DNA of 19,180 nt, from contig JABXJV010000055.1 of the NCBI GenBank assembly GCA_013375355.1, forward strand, positions 1-19,180, in the 5' to 3' direction. Below the pieces are notes generated by a model. That model saw nothing but the letters and a program-made list of their open reading frames with translations. It was not told the DNA's origin and ran no database searches. This document shows positions 1 to 7,225 of this stretch, in pieces. Made by a program: the position numbers and the translations under genes. The stretch is from Candidatus Helarchaeota archaeon (GTDB lineage Archaea > Asgardarchaeota > Lokiarchaeia > Helarchaeales > JABXJV01). How positions within the stretch are numbered: the first letter of the stretch is position 1; each line of letters begins with the position of its first letter.

Positions 1-816
1 AAGGATGAAGTTACATTAGTAATTAGTTACGATTTTAAATGTGGAAGTAAGCAATTGGTTGATGATGTTATTGGTGATAATGGTATCCATACATGGTTGG
101 GGGGAGGTTTTCCGGGAGCTTATCAATTCTTTAAAGCTGATGGATTCCATCTAGGTTTAGGCGATTGGTTATCAGCTTGGGATAAAAATCCACGTCAACA
201 TCTAAATACTGCTTTAAGAGTTGATGGTGTTCAAAAATTAATAAAATTAACAAAGGCAAAAATTCGAGAATTTCATGCACACCTTTTGCCTTGGTTAAAA
301 CATCCTGGAAAGACTTTTACGGATAATGTAATGTTGATTGGAGATGCTGCAGGATTTCCCTGCCCTCTTGAGGCAGAAGGTATTTGGTACGCTATGATTT
401 CTGGGAAAATTGCTTCAGAAGTTGCAAAAAAAGCTATTGATTCAGGAGACACTTCCAAAACCTTCTTAAAATTGTATGAAGATGAATGGAGAAAATCGGA
501 AATTGGAGTAGAATTTGAAGCGGGTCCTGAATTGCAAGAATTTTGGGCTAATCTTCCATTCCATCCAAAGAATATGGAATGGTTTTCGACCCTAATGAAC
601 GATACATATGCGGTATTTACTACGGGGGAGGCACATATCACTTATTTAAGACGCCTGAATCAAATGCTAGCAACTAAGGCAGATTTATTGGTTCCTTTTA
701 TGATGAGGTTTATTATGCCCTTAATTGGTAAAGTGTTACGAGAGCCGCTGGAGAGTTTAAAAATGGTTCAAGATATGATGGACCAATTGACAAGGAGTAG
801 TAAAAAGAGAAAGTGA
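1..816 (+). CDS. FixC/ETF-QO-like FAD-dependent oxidoreductase (5' partial)
   Basis: The reading frame is open to the first base of the window, so this is the C-terminal 271 residues of a longer gene; the TTG at 55 is an internal codon. The segment GDAAGFPCPLEAEGIWYAMI followed by SGK is the second FAD-contacting motif of the geranylgeranyl reductase/FixC/ETF-quinone oxidoreductase superfamily. The N-terminal Rossmann GxGxxG lies outside the window. The next gene, 4 bp downstream, is a FixX-type ferredoxin, and FixC-FixX pairs are a known arrangement in which FixX relays electrons to the flavoprotein. That favours FixC/ETF-QO over a lipid reductase. The true electron acceptor (quinone, prenyl lipid or other) cannot be read here. 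The C-terminal tail is rich in Lys/Arg and Met and may lie along the membrane, which is inference. Confidence 0.85.
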   Translation, partial: KDEVTLVISYDFKCGSKQLVDDVIGDNGIHTWLGGGFPGAYQFFKADGFHLGLGDWLSAWDKNPRQHLNTALRVDGVQKLIKLTKAKIREFHAHLLPWLKHPGKTFTDNVMLIGDAAGFPCPLEAEGIWYAMISGKIASEVAKKAIDSGDTSKTFLKLYEDEWRKSEIGVEFEAGPELQEFWANLPFHPKNMEWFSTLMNDTYAVFTTGEAHITYLRRLNQMLATKADLLVPFMMRFIMPLIGKVLREPLESLKMVQDMMDQLTRSSKKRK

Positions 817-820
817 TAAT

Positions 821-1093
821 ATGGAAAAAATTAATTTGAAAGAAATAGTGACAAGAGAAGGAGACCCAGGAGACTTTATTATTCATGTAATTGATAATTG
901 TACTGGATGCGGAAGTTGTATATTGATTTGTCCAGTTAATATATGGAGATTGGAAAAGGGGAAATCGGTTTTAGCTAAGGATTATAAAGAAAGATGTATG
1001 GAATGTGGTTCTTGCGAGACTGTATGTGATTACAACGCTATTCAATTTAGTTTTCCCAAAGGAGGAACTGGCATAAAATACCTTCATGGTTAG
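821..1093 (+). CDS. FixX-like dicluster ferredoxin
   Basis: A 90-residue ferredoxin with two complete Cys sets: C27/C30/C33/C37 (CTGCGSCILIC) and C59/C62/C65/C69 (CMECGSCETVC), predicting two [4Fe-4S] clusters. The C-terminus FSFPKGGTGIKYLHG matches the FixX family ending (YPRGTFGVEFRYG in the E. coli protein as I recall it), so this is FixX rather than a generic ferredoxin. E. coli FixX keeps only one cluster site, so this copy is the more complete form. The start ATG follows AGTGAT, a good fit to the archaeal anti-Shine-Dalgarno. It sits between two FAD-dependent reductases, 4 bp after the first and overlapping the second by 8 bp, so it probably delivers electrons to one or both. Confidence 0.88.
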   Translation: MEKINLKEIVTREGDPGDFIIHVIDNCTGCGSCILICPVNIWRLEKGKSVLAKDYKERCMECGSCETVCDYNAIQFSFPKGGTGIKYLHG

Positions 1094-2327
1094 TAGAATG
1101 TATGATGTAACCATATCGGGTGCTGGACCTGCTGGAGCTTTATGCGGTTCGATTATTGCTAAAGCAGGCTATAATGTAATAATTTTTGATAAAGCAAAAT
1201 TACCATGGCGTAAACCTTGTGGAGGAGGAGTTCCAGAACACGTCTATTCTGAAGGATTATTGAATTATGATGAATTAAAGAGAGCTAACATAATAGAAAA
1301 AGATACAAAAGATATGTATTTAAGATCTAATACTGGAAAAGAGCTAATTGTAGAAACCCCAGGAGAGACCGTTGTTGATAGAAAAATCTTTGATCAATAT
1401 TTAAGGGATAAAGCATTAGATGCAGGTGCTATTATTCAAGATCAGAAAACTGTAATAGATATCGTAAGAGATGATAATGACTATATAAATGGAGTGAAAA
1501 TCAAAGATTCCAGTGGAGTTAAAGAAATCAATTCAAATATCGTAATAGCCGCAGATGGGGTGGGTTCTAAAATAGTTGTAAAAGCTGGTTTGCGTAAAAA
1601 GTGGACTCAAGATGATTATGCAATTTGTTCGGTTGCATTAATTGAAGGATATATTGAGTCGGAGCCGCTTTCTAATTCTATGCAACTTTTTATTGATGAT
1701 AATATTGCTCCTAATTCTTATGCTTGGTTATTTCCAATGAGGGATAATAAAGCAAATATAGGGGTAGGAATCTGGAAAAAAAGTAAAAAAAGAGCCATGG
1801 ACTATTTAATGAAATTAACTCAACAACCTTTTTTTAAAAAGAAGATTGATGAAAAAAAATTCAAGATATTTTGGAAAAGTAGTTACCCAATACCTATCCA
1901 AGGTGTAAAAGGAAGGACATATGGTGATGGAGTTATGGGTATTGGCGATTCTATGGGTTTTGTGGCACCAATAATAGGTGAGGGTATATTTTCAGCTCTT
2001 TTAACTGGGAAGTTAGCCGCCCAATCCGCAATTAAGGCACTAAAAATCGGAGATTATTCAAAGAAAATCTTGAAAGAATATCAAAGAAATTGGGCAAAAT
2101 TTGGTTTAAAAGAAGGATATAATTTTCAAAAAATGATGAGAGATATGATGGTAGACAATATAGATGAAAATTTTAATAAATTAATCGATTGGGCATTAGA
2201 GAATGAAGAAAATAGAAAATTAATTGGTGAAATGTTCGTTAGTGGAACCAGCTTGGTTGGTAATATACCTTCTGAATTAATTTCAAAAATAACCAAAGAA
2301 TTATTACCAAGAATAAAATCAAAATAG
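1086..2327 (+). CDS. Geranylgeranyl reductase family FAD-dependent oxidoreductase
   Basis: A full-length 413-residue flavoprotein. It has an N-terminal dinucleotide-binding motif (SGAGPAG, residues 11-17), the family motif CGGGVP (45-50), AADGVGS (155-161), the GGR-type YAWLFPM (212-218) and the second FAD motif GIGDSMGFVAPIIGEG (285-300). The archaeal family reduces the prenyl chains of digeranylgeranylglycerophospholipids, using reduced ferredoxin or a related donor. Translational overlap with the FixX-like gene suggests coupled synthesis and a ferredoxin partner. The ATG at 1086 overlaps the upstream stop; the ATG at 1098 (MYDVTISG) is an equally good start by homology. It may act on archaeal lipids or on another isoprenoid such as a quinone; the sequence does not decide. 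Confidence 0.87.
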   Translation: MVSRMYDVTISGAGPAGALCGSIIAKAGYNVIIFDKAKLPWRKPCGGGVPEHVYSEGLLNYDELKRANIIEKDTKDMYLRSNTGKELIVETPGETVVDRKIFDQYLRDKALDAGAIIQDQKTVIDIVRDDNDYINGVKIKDSSGVKEINSNIVIAADGVGSKIVVKAGLRKKWTQDDYAICSVALIEGYIESEPLSNSMQLFIDDNIAPNSYAWLFPMRDNKANIGVGIWKKSKKRAMDYLMKLTQQPFFKKKIDEKKFKIFWKSSYPIPIQGVKGRTYGDGVMGIGDSMGFVAPIIGEGIFSALLTGKLAAQSAIKALKIGDYSKKILKEYQRNWAKFGLKEGYNFQKMMRDMMVDNIDENFNKLIDWALENEENRKLIGEMFVSGTSLVGNIPSELISKITKELLPRIKSK

Positions 2328-2449
2328 AAAATATGTTTTTATTGTTGAAATTTTCCATTCTTTTTAATCTATCACAAAACAGACAAGAATTTTTTTCAAT
2401 GTTACCTTGATCGTTTTCATAAAAAGAAATTTTCAAAAAGTGAGAAATT

Positions 2450-2974
2450 ATGCCAATAATATCAATTAAGAGAAAGGATAAGGTTATTGAACCTGAAATT
2501 GACCCGACTGCATGGATTTCAAAGCATGCAGTGGTAATTGGGAAGGTTAAAATTGGTCCAGGAACTGTTGTTTATCAAGGCGCAATAATTAGAGGGGATT
2601 TTGCAGCTGTCAAAATCGGTGCGAATAATGTTATTCAAGATGATGCAGTCATTAATACGGCAGATGGCTTTAAAACAAAAATTGGTGATAACAACTTAAT
2701 TGGTTTTAAAGCGATCGTTCATGGAGCTTCAGTTGGTAATAATGCAGTTATTGGAATTGGATCGACAATCATGATTGGTGCTAAAATTGGTGATGACGCA
2801 TTAATAGGTGCAGGTGCCTTTATTGGAAACAATAAAGTAGTTCCTCCAGGAAAGTTCTGGATCGGTACTCCTGCCGTAGAAAAGGGAGAAAATAAACAAG
2901 GTGCCATGTGGGAGATTGGCAGAAAATCTTGGAGAGAAAATGTAACCAAACGTTTCAAAGAAACCGAAGCGTAA
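2450..2974 (+). CDS. Gamma-carbonic-anhydrase-family hexapeptide-repeat protein, metal site degraded
   Basis: A 174-residue protein made of [LIV]-G-x-x hexapeptide repeats from about residue 27 to 127, the left-handed parallel beta-helix of gamma carbonic anhydrases and related trimers, with a C-terminal helix (about 145-172). In active enzymes three His ligands come from AVIHx and GHxAxxHG. Here the matching positions read AVINT (Asn69) and IGFKAIVHG (Phe86, His91), so two of the three zinc ligands are gone. Arg48 and Asp50 of the RGD strand and Gln63/Asp64 are kept, so the fold is intact. Carbonic anhydrase activity is therefore unlikely; a scaffold, binding or acyltransferase-like role is possible. 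The start ATG follows AGTGAG. It lies 122 bp after the GGR gene on the same strand. Confidence 0.82.
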   Translation: MPIISIKRKDKVIEPEIDPTAWISKHAVVIGKVKIGPGTVVYQGAIIRGDFAAVKIGANNVIQDDAVINTADGFKTKIGDNNLIGFKAIVHGASVGNNAVIGIGSTIMIGAKIGDDALIGAGAFIGNNKVVPPGKFWIGTPAVEKGENKQGAMWEIGRKSWRENVTKRFKETEA

Positions 2975-3173
2975 CAATATTTATTCTTTAAAAAACTTAA
3001 AATATTTCTTTTTTATATTTTTTTTAATCCAAAATTCATTAAAAAAGATTGAATTGATGAATTTTTTCATAAATAAAATTTCTTCTATTTTTAGTAGAAA
3101 ATATTTTTCAAATAAATTCTTACAGATAAAATTAATTAAATAACCAATTGACTTTTTACCATTTTAAAATTCA
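2975..3173 (+). terminator. Very AT-rich intergenic region with T-tracts; probable terminator and korD promoter
   Basis: This 199-bp gap carries runs of T at 3009-3014 and 3018-3025, which fit archaeal intrinsic termination for the gene ending at 2974. The rest is nearly all A/T. A TATA-like stretch (3131-3142) lies about 30 bp before the korD-like ATG, which has no visible Shine-Dalgarno, so a short or absent leader is possible. No coding potential is seen. Confidence 0.35.
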
Positions 3174-3443
3174 ATGGAGAAGAAATATTTGCCAGCCTTA
3201 TATAAAAATAATGAAAAAGGAAAGATGCTTTTTCTACAAAGGGATAGATGCAAGACTTGTAATCTGTGCATTAATGTCTGTGCAGTAAAAGCGATAATAC
3301 CAGATACAGAACTAAATAGTAGAGCAGGTTACCCACCAGCGACAAACCCAGAATCTAAGGGATGCACATATTGTGGAACATGTGAATTAATATGTCCTGA
3401 TTTCGCTATTTATATAACTGATTTAAGTTTATTGGAGGAATGA
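3174..3443 (+). CDS. korD: 2-oxoacid:ferredoxin oxidoreductase, delta (ferredoxin) subunit
   Basis: An 89-residue dicluster ferredoxin with Cys sets C26/C29/C32/C36 (CKTCNLCINVC) and C64/C67/C70/C74 (CTYCGTCELIC), separated by a loop rich in Pro/Gly, as in the delta subunit of four-subunit 2-oxoacid:ferredoxin oxidoreductases. It would carry electrons from the thiamine-pyrophosphate site to soluble ferredoxin. It is the first gene of a tight unit; the alpha gene starts 1 bp after its stop and uses a GGAGG inside the end of this gene. The symbol is by context; a porD/vorD name would fit equally well on sequence alone. Confidence 0.88.
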   Translation: MEKKYLPALYKNNEKGKMLFLQRDRCKTCNLCINVCAVKAIIPDTELNSRAGYPPATNPESKGCTYCGTCELICPDFAIYITDLSLLEE

Positions 3444-3444
3444 T

Positions 3445-4620
3445 ATGTCAAGATATAAAGATTATGATGGAAAACCTGGAAAGACGGTTTTAATGGGGAA
3501 TTCTGCCATGGCTGAAGGTTGTATAGCTGGAGGTTGCCGATTTTTTGCGGGGTACCCGATTACACCTCAAAATGAAGTTCCCGAATACATGAGTCGTAGA
3601 TTGCCCCAAGTTGGTGGTAGATTTATACAAATGGAGGATGAAATAGGTAGTATTGCAGCAGTCGTTGGAGCTGCAATTACGGGTATTAAAGCAATGACAA
3701 GTACAAGCGGTCCTGGATTTTCGCTTATGCAAGAAATTTTTTCATGGGCAGCTTGCATTGAATTACCACTAGTGATTTGTGACGTGCAAAGGACAGGTCC
3801 TGGAAGTGGGATCGTATCATTACCTCATCATTCAGATATTATGCAAGCTCATTGGGGCGGTAATGGTGAATATCAAATAATAGCTTATGCACCAGCTACT
3901 TGTCAAGAATTATATGACTTTGCAATCGAGGCCTTTAATGATTCAGAACAATACCGCACTCCAGTTGTAGTTTTTTCTGATAGTTGGCTAGGCCATATTT
4001 ATGAAAAAGTAATAATTCCTACAAAAGAAGAATTAAAACAGAAGGTTATTTCAAGAAAAAAATTTACAGGAGACCCAAATACCTATAAAGGAGCTTCTTG
4101 GAAAGATAAAGAGGGAAATATTGTTATTCCTGATCCTCCAATTCTAGGGGAAAACTTTTTTCCGGGTTGGCTCCCGTCAGTTACTCACACTCCAATGTAT
4201 TTCCCATCGGAAGCTGCTGATGTTTCATATAAAATGATTGAAGCTATTAACCAGAAAATATTAGATAACGAAGAGAAAATTGTAAAAGTACAAAAATTCA
4301 ACTTAGATGATGCAGACATTGCCGTGATATGCTACGGATTGCCTTTTAGAACAGTAAAGACAGCCATGAAGATGGCAAGAGCAGAAGGACTTAAAGTGGG
4401 GATATTAAGATTGATAACACCATGGCCATTTGCTAAAAAAGAAGTAAAAAAATTATCAGAAGGAGTTAAAAAGATCGTTATGGTTGAAATGAATTGGGGA
4501 CAATTACTTACATATGCTGAAGCAGCAGTAGAGGATGGGACTGAAGTACATTTTGTCCCAGAAATATCAACAATCCCCGAACCTAAAAAAATATTAAATA
4601 AAATAAAGGAGGTCGCCTAA
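3445..4620 (+). CDS. korA: 2-oxoacid:ferredoxin oxidoreductase, alpha subunit (KorA type)
   Basis: A 391-residue alpha subunit. LMGNSAMAEGCIAGGCRFFA then GYPITP (36-41) is the pyrimidine-binding domain signature, and TSTSGPGFSLMQE belongs to the same domain. The C-terminal part, from about residue 285, is the transketolase C-terminal-like domain (AVICYGLPFRTVKTAM, LRLITPWPF). With the beta and gamma subunits it oxidises a 2-oxoacid to the acyl-CoA plus CO2 and reduces ferredoxin, or runs in reverse. The overall pattern is closest to 2-oxoglutarate enzymes, with the 2-oxoisovalerate type next; the substrate cannot be fixed by motifs. Start ATG with GGAGG upstream; the beta gene begins directly after the stop. 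Confidence 0.9.
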   Translation: MSRYKDYDGKPGKTVLMGNSAMAEGCIAGGCRFFAGYPITPQNEVPEYMSRRLPQVGGRFIQMEDEIGSIAAVVGAAITGIKAMTSTSGPGFSLMQEIFSWAACIELPLVICDVQRTGPGSGIVSLPHHSDIMQAHWGGNGEYQIIAYAPATCQELYDFAIEAFNDSEQYRTPVVVFSDSWLGHIYEKVIIPTKEELKQKVISRKKFTGDPNTYKGASWKDKEGNIVIPDPPILGENFFPGWLPSVTHTPMYFPSEAADVSYKMIEAINQKILDNEEKIVKVQKFNLDDADIAVICYGLPFRTVKTAMKMARAEGLKVGILRLITPWPFAKKEVKKLSEGVKKIVMVEMNWGQLLTYAEAAVEDGTEVHFVPEISTIPEPKKILNKIKEVA

Positions 4621-5484
4621 ATGTCATTGAGGATACCACCTAAAGAAAATCCAGAACACCCATATGCGGATACAACCTATGTCGGTCGAAAATTTAAAGC
4701 ACTTATAAGTTTTTTTTGTGCAGGTTGCGGATATGGGTCGATTGCACAGATATTAAACAGAATTTATGCTGACAATAACTTGGATGAAAATAAATTTCCA
4801 ATTGTAAATGGAGTCGGCTGCTATACAATGATACCCCTTATATTACCCGGGAAAACATTCATGTGTCTCCATGGTCGGGGTCCAGCTGTTGCTACAGGGA
4901 TTAAATTAGCTAATCCCGAAATGAAACCTATTTCGATACAAGGTGATGGTGATGCATTAAGCATAGGTACTAATCATTTCATTCACGCTGCAAGACGTAA
5001 CGTAGACATGGTCTTATTGTTACTCCATAATAAAATATATGGCATGACAGGTGGTCAAGTAGCTCCTACTACTCCCGAAAATTGGAAAGCTTCAACTGCT
5101 CCATATGGTTTCCTTGAATCAACAATAGATGCTGCTAAATTGGCTATAACTGCAGGTGCAACTTTTGTTGCAAGATGGACAACAGCACATCCACGACAAT
5201 TCATGAAATCTCTTACAAAAGCTCTAATAGAACATAAAGGTTTTTCACTTATAGAAATAGTAAGCCAGTGTCCTACTTATTTTGGGAGAAGGAACGACAT
5301 GGGAGATCCAGTAGAGTTGTATAATTGGATTAAAGACAATTCTATACATTTAAACAAGGCAAAATCAATGAGTGATGAAGAGTTAAAAGATAAAATAGTA
5401 ATAGGAGAATTTCACGAAGAACGTAGACCAACTTTAACTGAAAAATACATGAAATTAATAGATACTCTAGATAAAGGGGATTGA
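4621..5484 (+). CDS. korB: 2-oxoacid:ferredoxin oxidoreductase, beta (TPP-binding) subunit
   Basis: A 287-residue thiamine-pyrophosphate subunit. FCAGCGYGS (32-40) holds the early Cys pair C33/C36 of this family. GDGDALSIG (108-116), followed by NKIYGMTGGQ (137-146) and APTTP, forms the TPP/Mg binding motif and matches KorB-type subunits closely. HGRGPAVATGIKLANP (84-99) is also typical. It follows the alpha gene with no gap, and its Shine-Dalgarno (GGAGGT) lies inside the end of korA. It binds the cofactor and carries out decarboxylation of the 2-oxoacid. Confidence 0.91.
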   Translation: MSLRIPPKENPEHPYADTTYVGRKFKALISFFCAGCGYGSIAQILNRIYADNNLDENKFPIVNGVGCYTMIPLILPGKTFMCLHGRGPAVATGIKLANPEMKPISIQGDGDALSIGTNHFIHAARRNVDMVLLLLHNKIYGMTGGQVAPTTPENWKASTAPYGFLESTIDAAKLAITAGATFVARWTTAHPRQFMKSLTKALIEHKGFSLIEIVSQCPTYFGRRNDMGDPVELYNWIKDNSIHLNKAKSMSDEELKDKIVIGEFHEERRPTLTEKYMKLIDTLDKGD

Positions 5485-5488
5485 AAAT

Positions 5489-6046
5489 ATGTCAAGAAAA
5501 GAGATTAAAATTTCAGGATATGGAGGACAAGGAGTAATAACCTTAGCAAAGTTAATAACAGCTGCAGTAATTATGCATTCGGAATTGGAAGCGGTTCAAA
5601 CAGAAAGTTATGGGGCAGCAGCCAGAGGTGGTTCTTGCTGGGCGGAAGTCGTTATAGATGAGGAAGAAATTGATTATCCTAGAGCAGTTCCTGGGAATAT
5701 TGATATTGGAATATTTTTCACTGACGAGGCAGTAGGCTCATTCTTGAAGAGTGTTAAGAAAAAAGGAGGAACAATAATCTATGACCCTCTTGCTATCAAA
5801 AAAGTTAGATCTAAAAAAGCTCAGACTTTATATGCAATTCCTGCTTTAGAAACTGCCAAAAAAGAATTTTCCCCTGTAGTTGCTAATGTAATCATGTTTG
5901 GAGCCGTATTAGGACTTACTAATGTATTAAGTAAAGAAATCGGTAGAAAAGCAGTAGAAGGTTTTGTACCCAAAAAAGCAGTCGAGCTCAACTTAAAAGC
6001 CTTTGAAAGAGGCTATCAAATGGGGCAAGAGCTTAAAGCTCAATAA
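5489..6046 (+). CDS. korC: 2-oxoacid:ferredoxin oxidoreductase, gamma subunit
   Basis: A 185-residue gamma subunit with the family N-terminal motif GYGGQG (10-15) and the conserved ESYGAAARGG (39-48). This domain binds CoA in characterised 2-oxoacid:ferredoxin oxidoreductases. It begins 4 bp after the beta gene and ends the D-A-B-C unit. A run of nine T follows the stop by a few bases and probably ends transcription, since the next gene is convergent. Confidence 0.9.
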   Translation: MSRKEIKISGYGGQGVITLAKLITAAVIMHSELEAVQTESYGAAARGGSCWAEVVIDEEEIDYPRAVPGNIDIGIFFTDEAVGSFLKSVKKKGGTIIYDPLAIKKVRSKKAQTLYAIPALETAKKEFSPVVANVIMFGAVLGLTNVLSKEIGRKAVEGFVPKKAVELNLKAFERGYQMGQELKAQ

Positions 6047-6055
6047 TTTTTTTTT
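6047..6055 (+). terminator. T9 terminator of the kor operon
   Basis: Nine consecutive T residues on the coding strand directly after the korC-like stop, with a convergent gene ending at 6072. Archaeal RNA polymerase ends transcription at such T-tracts without needing a hairpin, and none is obvious here. Confidence 0.6.
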
Positions 6056-6071
6056 AATCAAGATTTTACAA

Positions 6072-6953
6072 TCACATTTTCTTTAAAATGGCAGAACATT
6101 TCGAACATGAATATACTCCATCTTTTTTGACTTGATAATAGACCGCACAATTTTCACAGTAAAGGATTATATCTTTTTTTTCCATAAAAATATCTTCATT
6201 TAATAATTGTGTTATATAAGCAATTTGGCTTTCGGCCCAACGAATACCATCTTCATATTCAGCTGCCTTTGCCCAATGTAATGCATCTTCAAGAGCAAAT
6301 AGTGCTTCCAAATTATTTCCAGCTTGAAAATTTGCACTTGCCCTATTTGCAAATTTGTTATAATTTTCATAAGCCCCATCATAAATAACTTTAGGTTGTT
6401 CTATTCCCTCATCGGTTTTAGTTAATTTATCGATAAATTCTGGGTCGAGAACCATTTGAACAAGGGTTTTAAATACAAGATCTACTAATCTTCCGGATTT
6501 TGCACTAGTATCGAAAAATATTGTATTATATTTTTTGGCGAGATTTGTACCATCCTCAGTTGTTACTGCATGATTTGTTAGATCATATTTATTACCAACA
6601 ATAATTATTGGAATCTTTCCTCGATTGTCGAATACTTCTTTAATCCATTTATCGACATTATTAAAACTTATTCGATTAGTTTTATCAAAAACAACAAGAC
6701 CACATGTGGCACCTGTATAATATATGGGACGAATATAACTGAATTGTTCTTGTCCACCAGTATCCCAAACTTGAAGCTTCACACGTGAACCATAGACATT
6801 CATCATTTTTATACTAAAATCAACACCAATTGTGACTTTATAATCATCTCTAAATTTCCCTTCAGCAAAACGAACACTAATAGCTGTTTTACCAACAGCC
6901 GCATCCCCAACTATAATACATTTTAAAAGATAATCGTATTGTTCTATTCTCAA
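6072..6953 (-). CDS. Rab/Ras-type small GTPase fused to helical (TPR-like) region and C-terminal zinc ribbon
   Basis: A 293-residue protein. The GTPase domain (about 8-172) has all five G motifs: GDAAVGKT (16-23), switch I Thr41 in TIGVDF, G3 DTGGQE (64-69), NKYD (121-124) and TSAKS (149-153). G3 has Gly in place of the Ras/Rab Ala59-equivalent, making it part Arf/G-alpha-like. Residues about 193-252 form paired helices with TPR-like spacing (FANRASANFQAGNNLEALFA, ALEDALHWAKAAEYEDG). The end is a CxxC-x13-CxxC zinc ribbon (C266, C269, C283, C286). There is no C-terminal prenylation Cys motif, so membrane attachment by lipid is not predicted. The start is TTG with AGGGGT 11 nt upstream; an in-frame stop lies just before it and the next Met is beyond the P-loop. 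Such GTPases are abundant in Asgard archaea. Partner proteins are unknown. Confidence 0.87.
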   Translation of the reverse strand: MRIEQYDYLLKCIIVGDAAVGKTAISVRFAEGKFRDDYKVTIGVDFSIKMMNVYGSRVKLQVWDTGGQEQFSYIRPIYYTGATCGLVVFDKTNRISFNNVDKWIKEVFDNRGKIPIIIVGNKYDLTNHAVTTEDGTNLAKKYNTIFFDTSAKSGRLVDLVFKTLVQMVLDPEFIDKLTKTDEGIEQPKVIYDGAYENYNKFANRASANFQAGNNLEALFALEDALHWAKAAEYEDGIRWAESQIAYITQLLNEDIFMEKKDIILYCENCAVYYQVKKDGVYSCSKCSAILKKM

Positions 6954-7225
6954 AGTTCGTTGCTACCCCTAATTATATTTCGATTTATTTCTTTATAATA
7001 TTTTATTAAAACAATATACCATTACTATTTAAATAGAATTGAATATAAAACATTTTTTTAGAAGCTAAACTGTTTAATTATTATTAATTAACAATTTATC
7101 TAATTCTATTGGTTTTCCCATCCCAATAACTCTTTTTAATATCAATCAACTGTTTAAAGAGTTGGATTAGCCGCATATAAAAATTCTATGTTCAATTTTG
7201 TAAAAAAAAAGATTAAGAAATAAAT
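6954..7225. other. 272-bp intergenic region between GTPase and paralogue cluster
   Basis: This is the largest gene-free stretch. It must hold the GTPase promoter (minus strand) and the end of the upstream cluster. Visible structure: a perfect 12-bp palindrome CTATTTAAATAG at 7025-7036 (TATA-like, possible promoter or operator); an inverted repeat TATTGG/CCAATA at 7107-7112 and 7123-7128; and an 8-bp inverted repeat AACTCTTT/AAAGAGTT at 7128-7135 and 7156-7163. The last two make adjacent potential hairpins in a locally less AT-rich patch. No tRNA or known RNA family is recognised. Confidence 0.4.
7202..7210 (-). terminator. T9 terminator after the three-paralogue cluster
   Basis: Nine A on the plus strand, that is nine T on the minus strand, 16 nt after the stop of the last paralogue gene. 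It suggests that the cluster and the downstream GTPase are separate transcripts, or that read-through is limited. Confidence 0.5.

Noticed and set aside
55..57. TTG at 55 as start of the first flavoprotein
   Set aside because: The frame is open to base 1 and the N-terminal FAD domain is missing, so the gene begins outside the window.
2328..2449. Possible gene on either strand in the gap after the GGR gene
   Set aside because: Only a short shadow frame on the minus strand running into the GGR gene, with low-complexity composition and no ribosome-binding site.
7074..7145. 23-codon minus-strand reading frame (TTG start, peptide MILKRVIGMGKPIELDKLLI and three more residues) in the intergenic gap
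   Set aside because: Protein-like in composition but very short, no Shine-Dalgarno, and overlaps the inverted repeats; not enough to call a gene.
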